From Hydrogenophaga sp. (lineage in GTDB: Bacteria > Pseudomonadota > Gammaproteobacteria > Burkholderiales > Burkholderiaceae_C), in NCBI RefSeq assembly GCF_026125825.1, contig NZ_JAHCKK010000037.1, positions 1 through 40,479 of the forward strand: a stretch of DNA of 40,479 bases, written 5' to 3'. This document shows, in pieces, positions 28,601 to 37,642 of this stretch. The notes under the pieces are model-generated. The model was not told the origin of the DNA. It made no database searches and was given only the letters and a program-made list of their open reading frames with translations. A program made the translations under genes and the position numbers. The stretch's first letter is position 1; each line of letters starts with the position of its first letter.

Positions 28601-29627
28601 CGCGACCGGTGGCCCCCTCGTCGCGGATCTCCCCGCCCGCGCCGGTGGATGCGCCGGGGAAGGGGGAAATGGCGGTCGGGTGGTTGTGCGTTTCCACCTT
28701 CATCAGCACATGGTGCGTGGCGGTTTCGGTGGCGTAGGCCGGGGCTTGGTCACCGCCGGCGCGCGCCACGAAGCGCTCGACCACGCTGCCTTCCATGATG
28801 GAGGCGTTGTCCGAATAGGCCACCACGGTGTGCTGCGGGGCCAGTTGGTGGGTGTGGCGGATCATGCCGAACAGGCTCTTGTCCTGTGCGACGCCGTCGA
28901 TGGTGAACTGCGCGTTGAAGATCTTGTGCCGGCAGTGCTCGCTGTTGGCCTGCGCGAACATCATCAGTTCGACATCGGTCGGGTTGCGCTTGAGGCCATG
29001 GAAGGCGTTGACGAGGTAGTCGATCTCGTCGTCGGCCAAGGCCAGGCCCCAGTCGGCGTTGGCGCGCTCCAGCGCCGAGCGGCCACCCCCGAGCACATCC
29101 ACCTGTTCCATGGGCGCGGGGTGCAGTTCCGTGAACAGGGCCTGCGCCTGGCTGCGGTCGAGCGAGACGTTTTCGGTCATGCGGTCGTGCAGCAGATCGG
29201 CCACGGCGCGCAATTGCGCTTCGGACAGGCTGCCCTTCTTGCCCAGCAGACCCGACTTGAGGCCCACGCGGTACTCGACCAGGCGCTCGACCCGGTGCAG
29301 GCTCAGGCCGCAGTTGTGGGCGATGTCGGTCGCCTTGGATGCCCAGGGAGAAACCGTGCCCAGGCGCGGCATCACCAGCAAGGCCGGCGCGCCGGCCGCC
29401 TCCAGCTCGGCGTGCGCCGGGGTGGCGGGCTCGCCGTAGGCGAGCAACTCGCCCAGGCGCTGCAGCGTGGCCTCGCCAGGCTCGCCATCGAAGCTCGCCA
29501 GGTGCACGAAGCGGGCCGAGAGGCCGTTGATCTTGTCGGAAATGCCCGCGAGACGGGGCAGGAGCTGCTGGACTTTGAAGTCGCTGACGGCGTTGCCGCC
29601 TTCAAAAAAGCGCAGGTGCAGGGACAC
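25617..29627 (-). CDS. purL: Phosphoribosylformylglycinamidine synthase (PurL, large single-chain form)
   Basis: A 1336-residue enzyme for the fourth step of purine synthesis, ATP- and glutamine-dependent amidation of FGAR. The single-chain gamma/beta-proteobacterial form is about 1300 residues. Visible parts are the N-terminal PurS-like region, the FGAM synthase core ([47 protein letters not shown]), and a C-terminal glutaminase with its nucleophile Cys in GVCNGCQMF and the active-site GEGYANF. The start is GTG at 29625-29627: translation from there gives the usual MTLHLxxFEGGNALS-like N-terminus, and no better start lies upstream although the frame is open to 30707. CAGG is the only weak ribosome-binding match. 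A cluster of ACCCGG repeats surrounds its probable promoter. Confidence 0.95.
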   Translation of the reverse strand: MSLHLRFFEGGNAVSDFKVQQLLPRLAGISDKINGLSARFVHLASFDGEPGEATLQRLGELLAYGEPATPAHAELEAAGAPALLVMPRLGTVSPWASKATDIAHNCGLSLHRVERLVEYRVGLKSGLLGKKGSLSEAQLRAVADLLHDRMTENVSLDRSQAQALFTELHPAPMEQVDVLGGGRSALERANADWGLALADDEIDYLVNAFHGLKRNPTDVELMMFAQANSEHCRHKIFNAQFTIDGVAQDKSLFGMIRHTHQLAPQHTVVAYSDNASIMEGSVVERFVARAGGDQAPAYATETATHHVLMKVETHNHPTAISPFPGASTGAGGEIRDEGATGRGSKPKAGLTGFTVGKLWGGLSDQPGGKPEHIASPLQIMTEGPLGGAAFNNEFGRPNLLGYFREYELAVDGVQRGYHKPIMIAGGVGVIDAIQTKKIEFPAGSLLIQLGGPGMKIGMGGSAASSMASGTNAASLDFDSVQRGNPEIERRAQEVINHCWQQGANNPILAIHDVGAGGLSNAFPELTNDAGRGARFDLRAVPLEESGLAPKEIWCNESQERYVLAIAPESLPLFKSFCERERCPFAVIGVATEERQLVLADEGQPSPVDMPMNVLLGKPPKMHRDVKTVARTPAPLDLTGVNLQQAVIDVLSHPTVASKRFLITIGDRTVGGLSHRDQMVGPWQVPVADCAVTLADFKGFAGEAMSMGERTPLAALDAAASGRMAVAEAITNLLAAPIELPRVKLSANWMAACGEPGEDAALYDTVKAVGLELCPALGISIPVGKDSLSMRTQWTEGGETKKVTSPVSLIVSAFATLADVRGTLTPQLNNALEDTTLVLIDLGKGRHRMGGSVLAQVLGQGGGEVPDLDDAKDLVNLVNAVNALRAHGQILAYHDRSDGGLLAAAAEMAFAGHVGVALNVDLLVTEGDGISDSRAEVGDAKNWAGQVSARREELTLKALFSEELGVLLQVRTEDRNAVMQTLREHGLSKHSHFVGKTRPASSAMDAGKGQLQVWRDTKAVFSASLFDLQQVWDSVSWKINQQRDNPAGADAEHAAAGRPDDPGLHTKLTFDASDNVAAPFLNLARPKVAILREQGVNSHVEMAYAFTQAGFEAFDVHMTDLQAGRARLADFKGVVACGGFSYGDTLGAGIGWARSITFNSALSDQFQAFFGRSDTFGLGVCNGCQMFAELADIIPGAEAWPRFTTNQSERFEARLSLVEVLESPSLFMQGMAGSRLPIAVAHGEGYANFRHRGDASKAIAAMRFTDHSGAATEAYPFNPNGSPGGLTAVTTADGRFTAMMPHPERVFRNIQMSWTDQDPAAFSAWMRLWRNARKWVG

Positions 29628-29649
29628 GTTGGGAGCCTGAGGTGCGTTG

Positions 29650-29688
29650 ACCCGGTGGACCGGGTGGAAAACCCGGGATTTTACCCGG
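29650..29688 (-). promoter_or_regulatory. Cluster of ACCCGG inverted repeats around the predicted purL promoter
   Basis: Four blocks lie in 39 bases: ACCCGGT (29650-29656), ACCGGGT (29659-29665), ACCCGGG (29671-29677) and ACCCGG (29683-29688). Adjacent blocks pair with one another: ACCCGGT/ACCGGGT around GG, CCGGGT/ACCCGG around five bases, and CCCGG/CCGGG around the minus-strand TAAAAT (29678-29683), a good -10 match. This may be an operator or, if transcription starts further upstream, alternative hairpins in the leader. Confidence 0.4.
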
Positions 29689-29739
29689 CCGCCCCCATGG
29701 CCTTGCCTGTCCAGGGGCCCTCCACACAGGGCCAGATGG

Positions 29740-29753
29740 GATAATCGCGTCCC
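29740..29753 (+). promoter_or_regulatory. Predicted -10 element for near-leaderless map transcription
   Basis: GATAAT at 29740-29745 lies eight bases before the map ATG, so a start at normal spacing would leave a leader of about two bases. There is no Shine-Dalgarno sequence. A matching -35 is not obvious. Confidence 0.4.
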
Positions 29754-30578
29754 ATGAGCATCACCTACAAAGACGAAGCCGGCATCGCGGGCATGCGCAC
29801 GGCCTGCCGCCTGGCCTCCGAAGTGCTGGACTACCTCACGCCGCTGATCCAGCCGGGCGTCACCACGCTGGAGATCGACCGCTTGGCGGCCGAGTACATG
29901 AAGCAGCAGGGCACCGTCTCGGCCACCATCGGCTACCAGCCCAGCGGCTACCCGCCCTACCCGGGCCACCTTTGCACGTCCATCAACCACGTGGTCTGCC
30001 ACGGCATCCCGAACGAGAAGCCGCTCAAGAAGGGCGACATCCTCAACGTGGATGTCACCGTGATCAAGGACGGCTGGTTCGGCGACAACAGCCGCATGTT
30101 CCTGATCGGCGGCGAGGCCGCCTGCTCGGTGCAGGCGCGCCGCCTCTGCCAGGTGACTTACGAGGCCATGTGGAAAGGCATCGTGATGGTGCGACCGGGC
30201 ATCCGCCTGGGCGACATCGGCCACGCCATCCAGACCTTCGCCGAGGGCAACGGCTTCTCGGTGGTGCGCGAGTTCTGCGGCCACGGCATCGGCCAGCGCT
30301 TCCACGAAGACCCCCAGGTGCTGCACTACGGCCGCCCCGGGACGCTGGACGAGCTCCGGCCCGGCATGACTTTCACCATCGAGCCCATGATCAACGCCGG
30401 CAAGCGCGACATCAAGGAGATGGGCGATGGCTGGACCATCGTCACGCGCGACCGCTCGCTCTCGGCCCAGTGGGAGCACACCGTGCTGGTCACCGAGACC
30501 GGCTACGAGGTGCTTACCCTCTCGGCCGGCAGCCTGCCCGCGCCTGCCTTCGTGACACCGGCTCCCGCCCTTGCCTGA
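29754..30578 (+). CDS. map: Methionine aminopeptidase, type I
   Basis: A 274-residue metalloenzyme that removes the initiator methionine from new proteins. All five metal ligands are present: Asp100 (NVDVT), Asp111 (GDNSR), His177 (CGHGIG), Glu210 (TIEPM) and Glu241 (WEHTV); the substrate-binding His83 (CHGIP) is also present. The C-terminus is slightly longer than in E. coli (264 residues), with a Pro/Ala-rich tail. Five bases separate its stop from the ATG of glnD. It is divergent from purL across a 126-base spacer. The start at 29754 is the only reasonable one and appears nearly leaderless. Confidence 0.96.
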   Translation: MSITYKDEAGIAGMRTACRLASEVLDYLTPLIQPGVTTLEIDRLAAEYMKQQGTVSATIGYQPSGYPPYPGHLCTSINHVVCHGIPNEKPLKKGDILNVDVTVIKDGWFGDNSRMFLIGGEAACSVQARRLCQVTYEAMWKGIVMVRPGIRLGDIGHAIQTFAEGNGFSVVREFCGHGIGQRFHEDPQVLHYGRPGTLDELRPGMTFTIEPMINAGKRDIKEMGDGWTIVTRDRSLSAQWEHTVLVTETGYEVLTLSAGSLPAPAFVTPAPALA

Positions 30579-30582
30579 GACC

Positions 30583-33270
30583 ATGGCGCCCGCGCCGGTG
30601 CCCGCCGCGCCCGACCTCGGCACCCTGCGGCAGCAGTACCGCAACGACAAGGCCGCCCTCCTCGACCAGTTGGGCGTGCAGGGCTCGTCCACCCGCGGTG
30701 TCCGCAAGGCCCTTCAGCAACTCTCCCGCCTCACCGACCAGACCTTGCGCGAGCTTTGGTCCCTCGCGGGATTCGCGCCGGGCTTTTCGCTCGTCGCCGT
30801 GGGTGGTTTCGGGCGCGGCGAGCTCTTTCCACATTCGGACGTGGACGTGCTGGTGCTGCTGCCCGATGGCAGCCGCCCTGACCACGACGACGCGCTCAAG
30901 ACCCGGCTGGAGGGCTTCATCGGCGCCTGCTGGGACCTGGGTCTGGAGATCGGCTCCAGCGTGCGCACCATCGCCGACTGCGTGGACGAGGCCGCGAAAG
31001 ACGTGACGGTGCAGACCTCGCTGCTCGAATGCCGGCTCATCGCGGGCAGCAAGAACGCCTTCACCGCCCTGGTGAACCAATTGGCCGAGGCCATGGACCC
31101 CAAGGCCTTCTTCGTGGCCAAGACGCTGGAGATGCGCCAGCGCCACACCAAGTTCGAGAACACGCCCTACTCCCTGGAGCCCAACTGCAAGGAGTCGCCC
31201 GGTGGCCTGCGCGACCTCCAGATCATCCTGTGGGTGGCCAAGGCGGCCGGCCTGGGCCGCAGCTGGGACGAGCTCGCCCGAAAGGGCCTGGCCACGCCCC
31301 TGGAGGCGCGGCAGATCAAAGCCAACGAGGCCTTGCTCAGCCTGATCCGCGCGCGCCTGCATCTTCTGGCCCACCGCCGCGAAGACCGGCTGGTGTTCGA
31401 CCTGCAGAACGCGGTGGCCGAGTCCTTCGGCTTCAAGGCCCAGGTGCCTGCCGGCCTGGCCAGCACCGCCAAAGGCACGCGCCGCGCCAGCGAGGCGCTG
31501 ATGAAGCGCTACTACTGGGCGGCCAAGGCCGTCACCCAGCTCAACCAGATCCTGCTGCTCAACATCCAGGAACGCCTGCAGAGCGACGTGGCCGGCGTGG
31601 ACCGGCTGCGCCCGCTCAACGAGCGCTTTTTCGACAAGGGGGGCATGCTGGAGGTGGCCAGCGACAACCTGTACGTGCAGCAGCCGCACGCCATCCTGGA
31701 AACCTTCCACCTCTACCAGACGACGGTGGGCATCAAGGGCCTGTCGGCGCGCACCCTGCGCGCGCTGTACAACGCCCGCCCGGTGATGAACGCGCGCTTT
31801 CGTGCGGACCCGGTCAACCGCGCGCAGTTCCTGCAGATCCTCAAGGAGCCCGAGGGCATCACGCATGCGATGCGGCTGATGAACCAGACCTCGGTGCTGG
31901 GGCGCTACCTCTGGGTGTTCCGCCATATCGTGGGGCAGATGCAGCACGACCTGTTCCACGTCTACACGGTGGACCAGCACATCCTGATGGTGCTGCGCAA
32001 CGTGCGCCGCTTCTTCATTGCCGAACACTCCCACGAATACCCTTTCTGCTCTCAGCTGGCCGCCGGCTGGGACAAGCCCTGGATCCTCTATATCGCGGCG
32101 CTTTTTCACGACATCGCCAAAGGCCGGGGCGGCGACCACTCCGACCTGGGCGCGCGCGACGTGCGCACGTTCTGCCGCCAGCACGGCATCGACCGGGAAG
32201 ACACCAAGCTGATCCAGTACCTGGTGGCCGAGCACCTCACCATGAGCCGCATGGCGCAGAAAGAGGACCTGAGCGATCCCGACGTGATCGCCGCCTTCGC
32301 CAAGCGCGTGGGCAACGAGCGCTACCTCACCGCGCTGTACCTGCTCACGGTGGCCGACATCCGCGGGACCAGTCCCAAGGTGTGGAACGCCTGGAAGGGC
32401 AAGCTGCTGGAAGACCTGTACCGCTACACGCTGCGCGCCCTCGGCGGCCGCGCCCCCGACCCAGGCGCGGTGATCGAAGGCCGCAAGCGCGAGGCGCTGT
32501 CCATGCTGGCGCTGCACGCCCTGCCCCACCAGGCGCACAAGGCGCTGTGGGACACGCTGGACGTGAGCTACTTCATGCGCCACCAGGCCGACGAGATCGC
32601 CTGGCACACGCGGGTGCTGTCGCGCCCGATCGCGCAGGCCTCGGCCAAACCGGTTGCGAAGACCGACGACGGAACGCAAGCACCGATCGACAAGTGCATC
32701 GTGCGTGCGCGCATCTCGCCCGAAGGCGAAGGCCTGCAGGTGCTCGTGTACGCGCCCGACCAGCCCGATCTGTTCGTGCGCATCTGCGGTTACTTCGACA
32801 GCTCGCACTTCAGCATTCTGGACGCGCGCGTGCACACCACGCTGACCGGCCACGCGCTGGACACCTTCCAGGTGGTGGCGCCCACCATGTCGGAGCATTA
32901 CCGAGAGCTCATTGCGATGGTGGAGAACAACCTGGCGCAGACGATCGACGAGCGGGGCCCGTTGCCCGCGCCGACCAAGGGCCGGCTCTCGCGCCGCGTG
33001 AAGAGCTTTCCCATCACACCCCGGGTGGACCTTCGGCCGGACGAGAAAGCGCAGCGCTGGCTGCTGTCGGTTTCGGCAAGCGACCGTGCGGGTCTGCTCT
33101 ACGGCATCACGCGGGTGCTGGCGCGCTACGACATCAACGTGCAGCTGGCCAAGGTGACGACGTTGGGGGAGCGGGTGGAAGACACCTTCCTGATCAGCGG
33201 CGCGCAGTTGCAGATGAACAAGCGTCAGATCGAGATCGAGACCGAGCTTCTGGAGACGCTGGAGGGCTGA
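30583..33270 (+). CDS. glnD: Bifunctional uridylyltransferase/uridylyl-removing enzyme GlnD
   Basis: An 895-residue nitrogen sensor that uridylylates PII proteins when glutamine is low and removes the group when it is high. The nucleotidyltransferase motif [19 protein letters not shown] is at about 75-93. The HD domain for de-uridylylation is shown by [18 protein letters not shown] (about 505-522). Two ACT domains at the C-terminus sense glutamine (starting near [15 protein letters not shown], and near [15 protein letters not shown]). Length matches the family. The start is ATG 30583; an in-frame TTG at 30571 would overlap map. It is probably co-transcribed with map. Confidence 0.96.
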   Translation: MAPAPVPAAPDLGTLRQQYRNDKAALLDQLGVQGSSTRGVRKALQQLSRLTDQTLRELWSLAGFAPGFSLVAVGGFGRGELFPHSDVDVLVLLPDGSRPDHDDALKTRLEGFIGACWDLGLEIGSSVRTIADCVDEAAKDVTVQTSLLECRLIAGSKNAFTALVNQLAEAMDPKAFFVAKTLEMRQRHTKFENTPYSLEPNCKESPGGLRDLQIILWVAKAAGLGRSWDELARKGLATPLEARQIKANEALLSLIRARLHLLAHRREDRLVFDLQNAVAESFGFKAQVPAGLASTAKGTRRASEALMKRYYWAAKAVTQLNQILLLNIQERLQSDVAGVDRLRPLNERFFDKGGMLEVASDNLYVQQPHAILETFHLYQTTVGIKGLSARTLRALYNARPVMNARFRADPVNRAQFLQILKEPEGITHAMRLMNQTSVLGRYLWVFRHIVGQMQHDLFHVYTVDQHILMVLRNVRRFFIAEHSHEYPFCSQLAAGWDKPWILYIAALFHDIAKGRGGDHSDLGARDVRTFCRQHGIDREDTKLIQYLVAEHLTMSRMAQKEDLSDPDVIAAFAKRVGNERYLTALYLLTVADIRGTSPKVWNAWKGKLLEDLYRYTLRALGGRAPDPGAVIEGRKREALSMLALHALPHQAHKALWDTLDVSYFMRHQADEIAWHTRVLSRPIAQASAKPVAKTDDGTQAPIDKCIVRARISPEGEGLQVLVYAPDQPDLFVRICGYFDSSHFSILDARVHTTLTGHALDTFQVVAPTMSEHYRELIAMVENNLAQTIDERGPLPAPTKGRLSRRVKSFPITPRVDLRPDEKAQRWLLSVSASDRAGLLYGITRVLARYDINVQLAKVTTLGERVEDTFLISGAQLQMNKRQIEIETELLETLEG

Positions 33271-33272
33271 GT

Positions 33273-33305
33273 GGGCCGGCTCGCTGCGGGGGCGGTGGCC
33301 GGCCC
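33273..33305. terminator. Inverted repeat between convergent glnD and RND pump genes
   Basis: GGGCCGGC (33273-33280) and GCCGGCCC (33298-33305) form a perfect eight-base stem with a 17-base loop, directly after the glnD stop. No T tract follows on either strand, so intrinsic termination is doubtful; it may stabilise RNA ends or help factor-dependent termination. Confidence 0.3.
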
Positions 33306-33345
33306 CGAGCAAGTGCCGCGCCGCCGCCCTTCTGCCCCTGATCGA

Positions 33346-36300
33346 CTAGGTGCGCAAGGCCCCCGGCTGCGCAGGGTCCTGCCCATGGGCTGGGGGCTGG
33401 CGCCGGAACAAGCCGGCGAACCACAGCGACACATCGTCGACGATGGTGAACACCGCTGGAATCACCAGCAGGCTCAGGAAGGTGGACGTGATCAGGCCGC
33501 CGATGACCGCCACCGCCATCGGTGAACGGAAACTGCCATCGGCCGCCCCCCAGCCAATGGCGATCGGCAGCATGCCCGCGCCCATGGCGATGGTTGTCAT
33601 CACGATCGGCCGCGCACGCTTGTGGCAGGCATCCAGAATCGCGTCGAGCCGGCTCATTCCGTGCTCGCGCCGCGCCTCGATGGCGTATTCCACCAGCAGG
33701 ATGGAGTTCTTCGTCGCCACGCCCATGAGCATGATCAGGCCGATCAGCGAGGGCATGGAGAAGCTCTTGTTGGCCACCAACAGGGCCACGAAAGCACCGC
33801 CCAGCGACAGTGGCAGCGCCGCCAGAATGGTCACTGGATGCAGGAAGGCTTTGAACAGCAGCACCAGCACGATGTAGATGCAGAGCACACCGGTCAGCAT
33901 GGCCAGGGCAAAGCTGGCGAACAGCTCGCCCTGCACCTCGGCGTCGCCGATCTCCAGCACCGACACGCCCGGTGGCAGGTTGCGCAGGCTGGGCAGCTTG
34001 TCCACCGCCGCCTTCATGTCACCGAGCGCGATGCCGGCGAGCTCGACCTCGAAGTTGATGTTGCGCGCGCGGTCGTAGCGGTCGATCACCGCCGGGCCGC
34101 CCCCGAAGTCCAGCTGGGCCACCTGCCCGAGCATCACCGGGCCCTTGCTGCCCGGGACCGCAAGGCGGTTGAGCACCTCCAGGTCGTGCCGCGCGCCCAC
34201 GTCGAGCTTGACCACAATCGGAATTTGCCGCTCAGGCAGGTTCATCTTGGGCAAGGCGTTGTCGTAGTCGCCCACCGTGGCGATGCGCAGCGTCTCGGCA
34301 ATGGCCGAGCTCGTGACGCCGAGCTCGGCGGCGCGCGCGAGGTCGGGCGTGACGATGATCTCCGTGCGCACCAGCGCCGCCGTGGACTGGATGCTGCCCA
34401 CCCCCGGGATGGTGCGCAGGTCGCGCTCGATGGCCCGCGCCGCGGTGCTCAGCGCATAAGCGTCGCTGCCGGTGAGCGTGAGGACGTATTTCTCTCCCGA
34501 GCCACCCAGACCCACCTTGCTGCGCACGCCGGGCAGGTTCGACATCGCATCGCGCAGCTGGTTCTCGATGCCCTGCTTGCGCGGCCGTTCGCCACGCGGG
34601 TCGAGCTGGATGGTCAACGCGGCCTTGCGCGACTCGGCAGCACCCTGCGGCGCGAAAGGGTCCGTGCCGGCCGTGCCCGAGCCGATGGTGGTGTAGACCG
34701 AGCGCACGTGCGGAACCGCCGCCACCAGCGTGCGCGCGCGCTCGGCGGTGGCAATGGTCTGCTCCAGCGTCGCACCGGGTGAGAGCTCCAGGAAGACCTG
34801 CGTCTGCGAGTTGTCGTCGGGCGGGATGAAGCCCTGTGGCAGCAGCGGTATCAGCAGCAGCGAGCCGATGAGGAACAGGAACGCGCCCAGGCTGGTGATC
34901 CAGCGGTGGCGGATGCACCAGCGCGCCCAGTCCTGGTATTTGTTGAGCCAGCCCGGCTCTTCCTGGTTGTGGCCCCAGCGCCAGGCGGCGGCGGTGAGCG
35001 GGTTGGACGCCGCCCAGCGCGGCATCTCCCGCGACACGAAGGGTTTCAGAATGTAGGCCGCCATCATCGGGGTGAGCGCGCGCGCCACCACCAGCGAAGC
35101 GAACACCGCGAGCGCGGCGGTCCAGCCGAACTGCTTGAAGAACTTGCCCGGGATGCCGGCCATGAAGGCCGTGGGCAGAAACACCGCGATCAGCGTGAAG
35201 GTGGTGGCGATCACCGCCAGGCCGATCTCGTCCGCCGCTTCCATGGCCGCCTGGTAGGGCGTCTTGCCCATGCGCATGTGGCGCACGATGTTCTCCACCT
35301 CCACGATGGCGTCGTCCACCAGAATGCCGATCACCAGCGAGAGCGCCAGCAAGGTCACCACGTTGATGGTGAACCCCATGTAGTACATGCCGATGAAGGC
35401 CGGTATGGCCGACAACGGCAGCGCCACCGCCGAGACGATGGTCGCGCGGATGTCGCGCAGGAAGAGCCACACCACCAGCACGGCCAGGATGGCGCCCTCG
35501 TACAGCAGCGTCATCGAGGCATCGAACTCCTCTTTCACGGGCGTCACGAAGTCGAACGATTCGGTGATCTTGAGGTCCGGCCGCGCCGTCTGCAGTTCCT
35601 TGAGGCGCGCACGCACGCCGTCGCCCACCTCGATCTCGCTTGCGCCCCGGCTGCGGGCGACCTCGAAGCCCACCACCGGCTTGCCATCCAGGAAGGCCGC
35701 CGCGGTCGGGTCGGCCACGGTATCGCGCACCTCGGCGATCTGGTCCAGGCGGATGCGGCGCCCATCGCTGAGCGAGATTTCCATCCGTGAGAGCGCCTCG
35801 GCCGAGGCCAGCTGCGACAAGGTGCGCAGCGGCTGCTGGCTGCCGCCCAGGTCCACCCGCCCGCCAGCGCTTTCGATCTGCACGCGCGCGAGCTGGCGCG
35901 ACACGTCGGTGGCCGTGGTGCCCAGCGACTGCAGCTTGAGCGGGTCGAGCAGCACCTGCACCTCGCGGTCCACGCCGCCCACGCGGCTGACGGCGCCCAC
36001 GCCGTTCACCGACAACAGCTGCTTGGACACGTCGTTGTCGACGAACCAGGAGAGGGCCTCGGCGTCCATCTTGTCGGAAGACACCGTGTAGGCCAGCACC
36101 GCGCCGCCCGCGATCTCCACCTTGTTGACGATGGGATCGCGCAGGTCGGTGGGCAGCTCGCTGCGGACCTTGGCCACCGCCGAGCGCACGTCGTCAAGCG
36201 CCTCCTGGGTGTTCTTCTCGATGCGGAACTCCACCGTCAGCGAAACCGTGCCGTCCTGCACCTTGGTGTAGATGTGTTTCAAGCCCTGCAGAGAGGCCAG

Positions 36301-36510
36301 GCTGTTCTCGATGATGCGCGCGACGTCGTTCTCGAGCTGGTTGGGCGAGGCGCCCGGCAGCGATGCCACGACGGTGATGGTGGGCAGGTCCAGGTCGGGG
36401 AAGTTCTGCACCTTCATCTGCTTGAAGGAGAACAGACCCGCCAGCGTGAGCATGACGAACAGCATCGCCGCCGGGATGGGATTCTTGATGGACCAGGCGG
36501 AAACGTTCAT
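33346..36510 (-). CDS. RND multidrug efflux pump, inner-membrane transporter (HAE-1/AcrB-like)
   Basis: A 1054-residue proton-driven pump of the resistance-nodulation-division family. The N-terminus WSIKNPIPAAMLFVMLTLAG is typical. The proton-relay aspartates are Asp399 and Asp400 in LVDDAIVEVEN, and the matching lysine is in GVATKNSILLVEYA near residue 940. Two large periplasmic loops separate TM1/TM2 and TM7/TM8, as expected for 12 transmembrane segments. The sequence (PIPAAMLF..., QNFPDLDLP) resembles the MdtB/C-like branch more than AcrB itself. It is the last gene of the operon, ten bases after the adaptor gene. The exported compounds cannot be told from the sequence. Confidence 0.95.
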   Translation of the reverse strand: MNVSAWSIKNPIPAAMLFVMLTLAGLFSFKQMKVQNFPDLDLPTITVVASLPGASPNQLENDVARIIENSLASLQGLKHIYTKVQDGTVSLTVEFRIEKNTQEALDDVRSAVAKVRSELPTDLRDPIVNKVEIAGGAVLAYTVSSDKMDAEALSWFVDNDVSKQLLSVNGVGAVSRVGGVDREVQVLLDPLKLQSLGTTATDVSRQLARVQIESAGGRVDLGGSQQPLRTLSQLASAEALSRMEISLSDGRRIRLDQIAEVRDTVADPTAAAFLDGKPVVGFEVARSRGASEIEVGDGVRARLKELQTARPDLKITESFDFVTPVKEEFDASMTLLYEGAILAVLVVWLFLRDIRATIVSAVALPLSAIPAFIGMYYMGFTINVVTLLALSLVIGILVDDAIVEVENIVRHMRMGKTPYQAAMEAADEIGLAVIATTFTLIAVFLPTAFMAGIPGKFFKQFGWTAALAVFASLVVARALTPMMAAYILKPFVSREMPRWAASNPLTAAAWRWGHNQEEPGWLNKYQDWARWCIRHRWITSLGAFLFLIGSLLLIPLLPQGFIPPDDNSQTQVFLELSPGATLEQTIATAERARTLVAAVPHVRSVYTTIGSGTAGTDPFAPQGAAESRKAALTIQLDPRGERPRKQGIENQLRDAMSNLPGVRSKVGLGGSGEKYVLTLTGSDAYALSTAARAIERDLRTIPGVGSIQSTAALVRTEIIVTPDLARAAELGVTSSAIAETLRIATVGDYDNALPKMNLPERQIPIVVKLDVGARHDLEVLNRLAVPGSKGPVMLGQVAQLDFGGGPAVIDRYDRARNINFEVELAGIALGDMKAAVDKLPSLRNLPPGVSVLEIGDAEVQGELFASFALAMLTGVLCIYIVLVLLFKAFLHPVTILAALPLSLGGAFVALLVANKSFSMPSLIGLIMLMGVATKNSILLVEYAIEARREHGMSRLDAILDACHKRARPIVMTTIAMGAGMLPIAIGWGAADGSFRSPMAVAVIGGLITSTFLSLLVIPAVFTIVDDVSLWFAGLFRRQPPAHGQDPAQPGALRT

Positions 36511-36520
36511 GACCGCGCCC

Positions 36521-37642
36521 TCACTGAACGACTTTGACCAGGTCGGCTTCGTTCAGGAAGCCCGCGCCCTGCACCGCCACCGCCTCGTCCTGCTGCAGGC
36601 CTTCGAGCACCTCGACGCGCTCCTCCACCCGCCGCCCGGTTTGCACCTTGCGCTGGTTGGCCTTGTTTTGCGCATCGATCACGAACACATAGTTGCTGCC
36701 GTCGCGCACCACGATGGCCTGGCTGGGCACGGTGAGCGCCTCGCTCTGCCCGAGGTCAAAACTGCCTTTGGCGAAGGTGCCGGCCTTGAGCTCGGCGTGG
36801 CGCGGCAAATCCACGAAGACCAGGATGTTGCGCGTCTGCGGGTCGGCGCTGGGCGCGATGGCGCGCACCTGACCGCTGATCTCCAGGCCGGTGGCCGCCG
36901 TCACCAGCACCTTCTGGCCGATGCGCACCCGGCCCACCTCGCTGGGCGTGACCTCCCCGCGCCACTCCATGCGGCTCTGGCGCACCATGCGGAACAACTC
37001 CTGCCCGGCGCCCACGACGGCACCCACGGTGGCGGTGCGCGCGGAGATCACGCCATCGTCCGGGGCGAGCACGCGGGTGTTGCCCAGGCGCACCTCGGTC
37101 GCGCCGAACGCGGCCTTGGCGGCCTCGAACTGCGCGCGGGCCACGCGTTCCTGCGTGAGGTACTGCGCCACCTGGGACTTGGACAGCGCTCCGGTGTCCT
37201 GGATCGAGCGCGCGCGGTCGGCGTCGGCCTTGGCGTTCTCGAAGCTGGCCTCGGCCTGCGCCAGGCTGGCCTGGCTCTGCAGGCTGTCGGCCTTGGTGGT
37301 TTCGCTGGCGAACACAGCCAGCACCTGGCCCTTGCGCACCACATCGCCGACGTTCACGTTCACCGAGGCCAGGCGCAGGCCGTTGACCTCGGCACCCACG
37401 CTGGCTTCCTGCCAGGCGGTGATGTTGCCGTTGGCCTGCAGGCGGATGGGCAGCTTGCTGCGCGTCGGTTGGGCCACGGTGACGGTGAGCGACGGCCGCG
37501 GCTGGGCCTGCTCCGCTGGCGTGGGCGCCTCGGCGTCGCCCGACTTCTTGATGAAGACCCAGAACACGCCCAGAAGGACGGCGGCCAGGACAATGACCAG
37601 CCAAAGCCAGCGTTTGCGCGAATGCGGAGGAACGGCGTTCAT
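36521..37642 (-). CDS. RND efflux periplasmic adaptor subunit (membrane fusion protein)
   Basis: A 373-residue adaptor linking pump and outer-membrane channel. It has an N-terminal membrane anchor (about 12-31, WLWLVIVLAAVLLGVFWVF) rather than a lipobox. A lipoyl-like half-motif is at about 70-115 (ASVGAEVNGLRLASVNVNVG), then an alpha-helical hairpin rich in Ala, Gln and Glu (about 117-170), the second lipoyl half (LGNTRVLAPDDGVISARTATVG), and beta-barrel and membrane-proximal domains. Its ATG overlaps the stop of the outer-membrane gene (ATGA), showing coupling. Confidence 0.94.
   Translation of the reverse strand: MNAVPPHSRKRWLWLVIVLAAVLLGVFWVFIKKSGDAEAPTPAEQAQPRPSLTVTVAQPTRSKLPIRLQANGNITAWQEASVGAEVNGLRLASVNVNVGDVVRKGQVLAVFASETTKADSLQSQASLAQAEASFENAKADADRARSIQDTGALSKSQVAQYLTQERVARAQFEAAKAAFGATEVRLGNTRVLAPDDGVISARTATVGAVVGAGQELFRMVRQSRMEWRGEVTPSEVGRVRIGQKVLVTAATGLEISGQVRAIAPSADPQTRNILVFVDLPRHAELKAGTFAKGSFDLGQSEALTVPSQAIVVRDGSNYVFVIDAQNKANQRKVQTGRRVEERVEVLEGLQQDEAVAVQGAGFLNEADLVKVVQ

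Noticed and set aside
25581-29744. 1387-codon open frame on the plus strand opposite purL
   Set aside because: It mirrors purL exactly in antisense. Its composition is rich in His, Arg, Ala and Gly with no recognisable domain. Long antisense frames are expected opposite GC-rich genes.
30514-33312. 932-codon minus-strand open frame opposite glnD
   Set aside because: Antisense shadow of glnD without any family motif.
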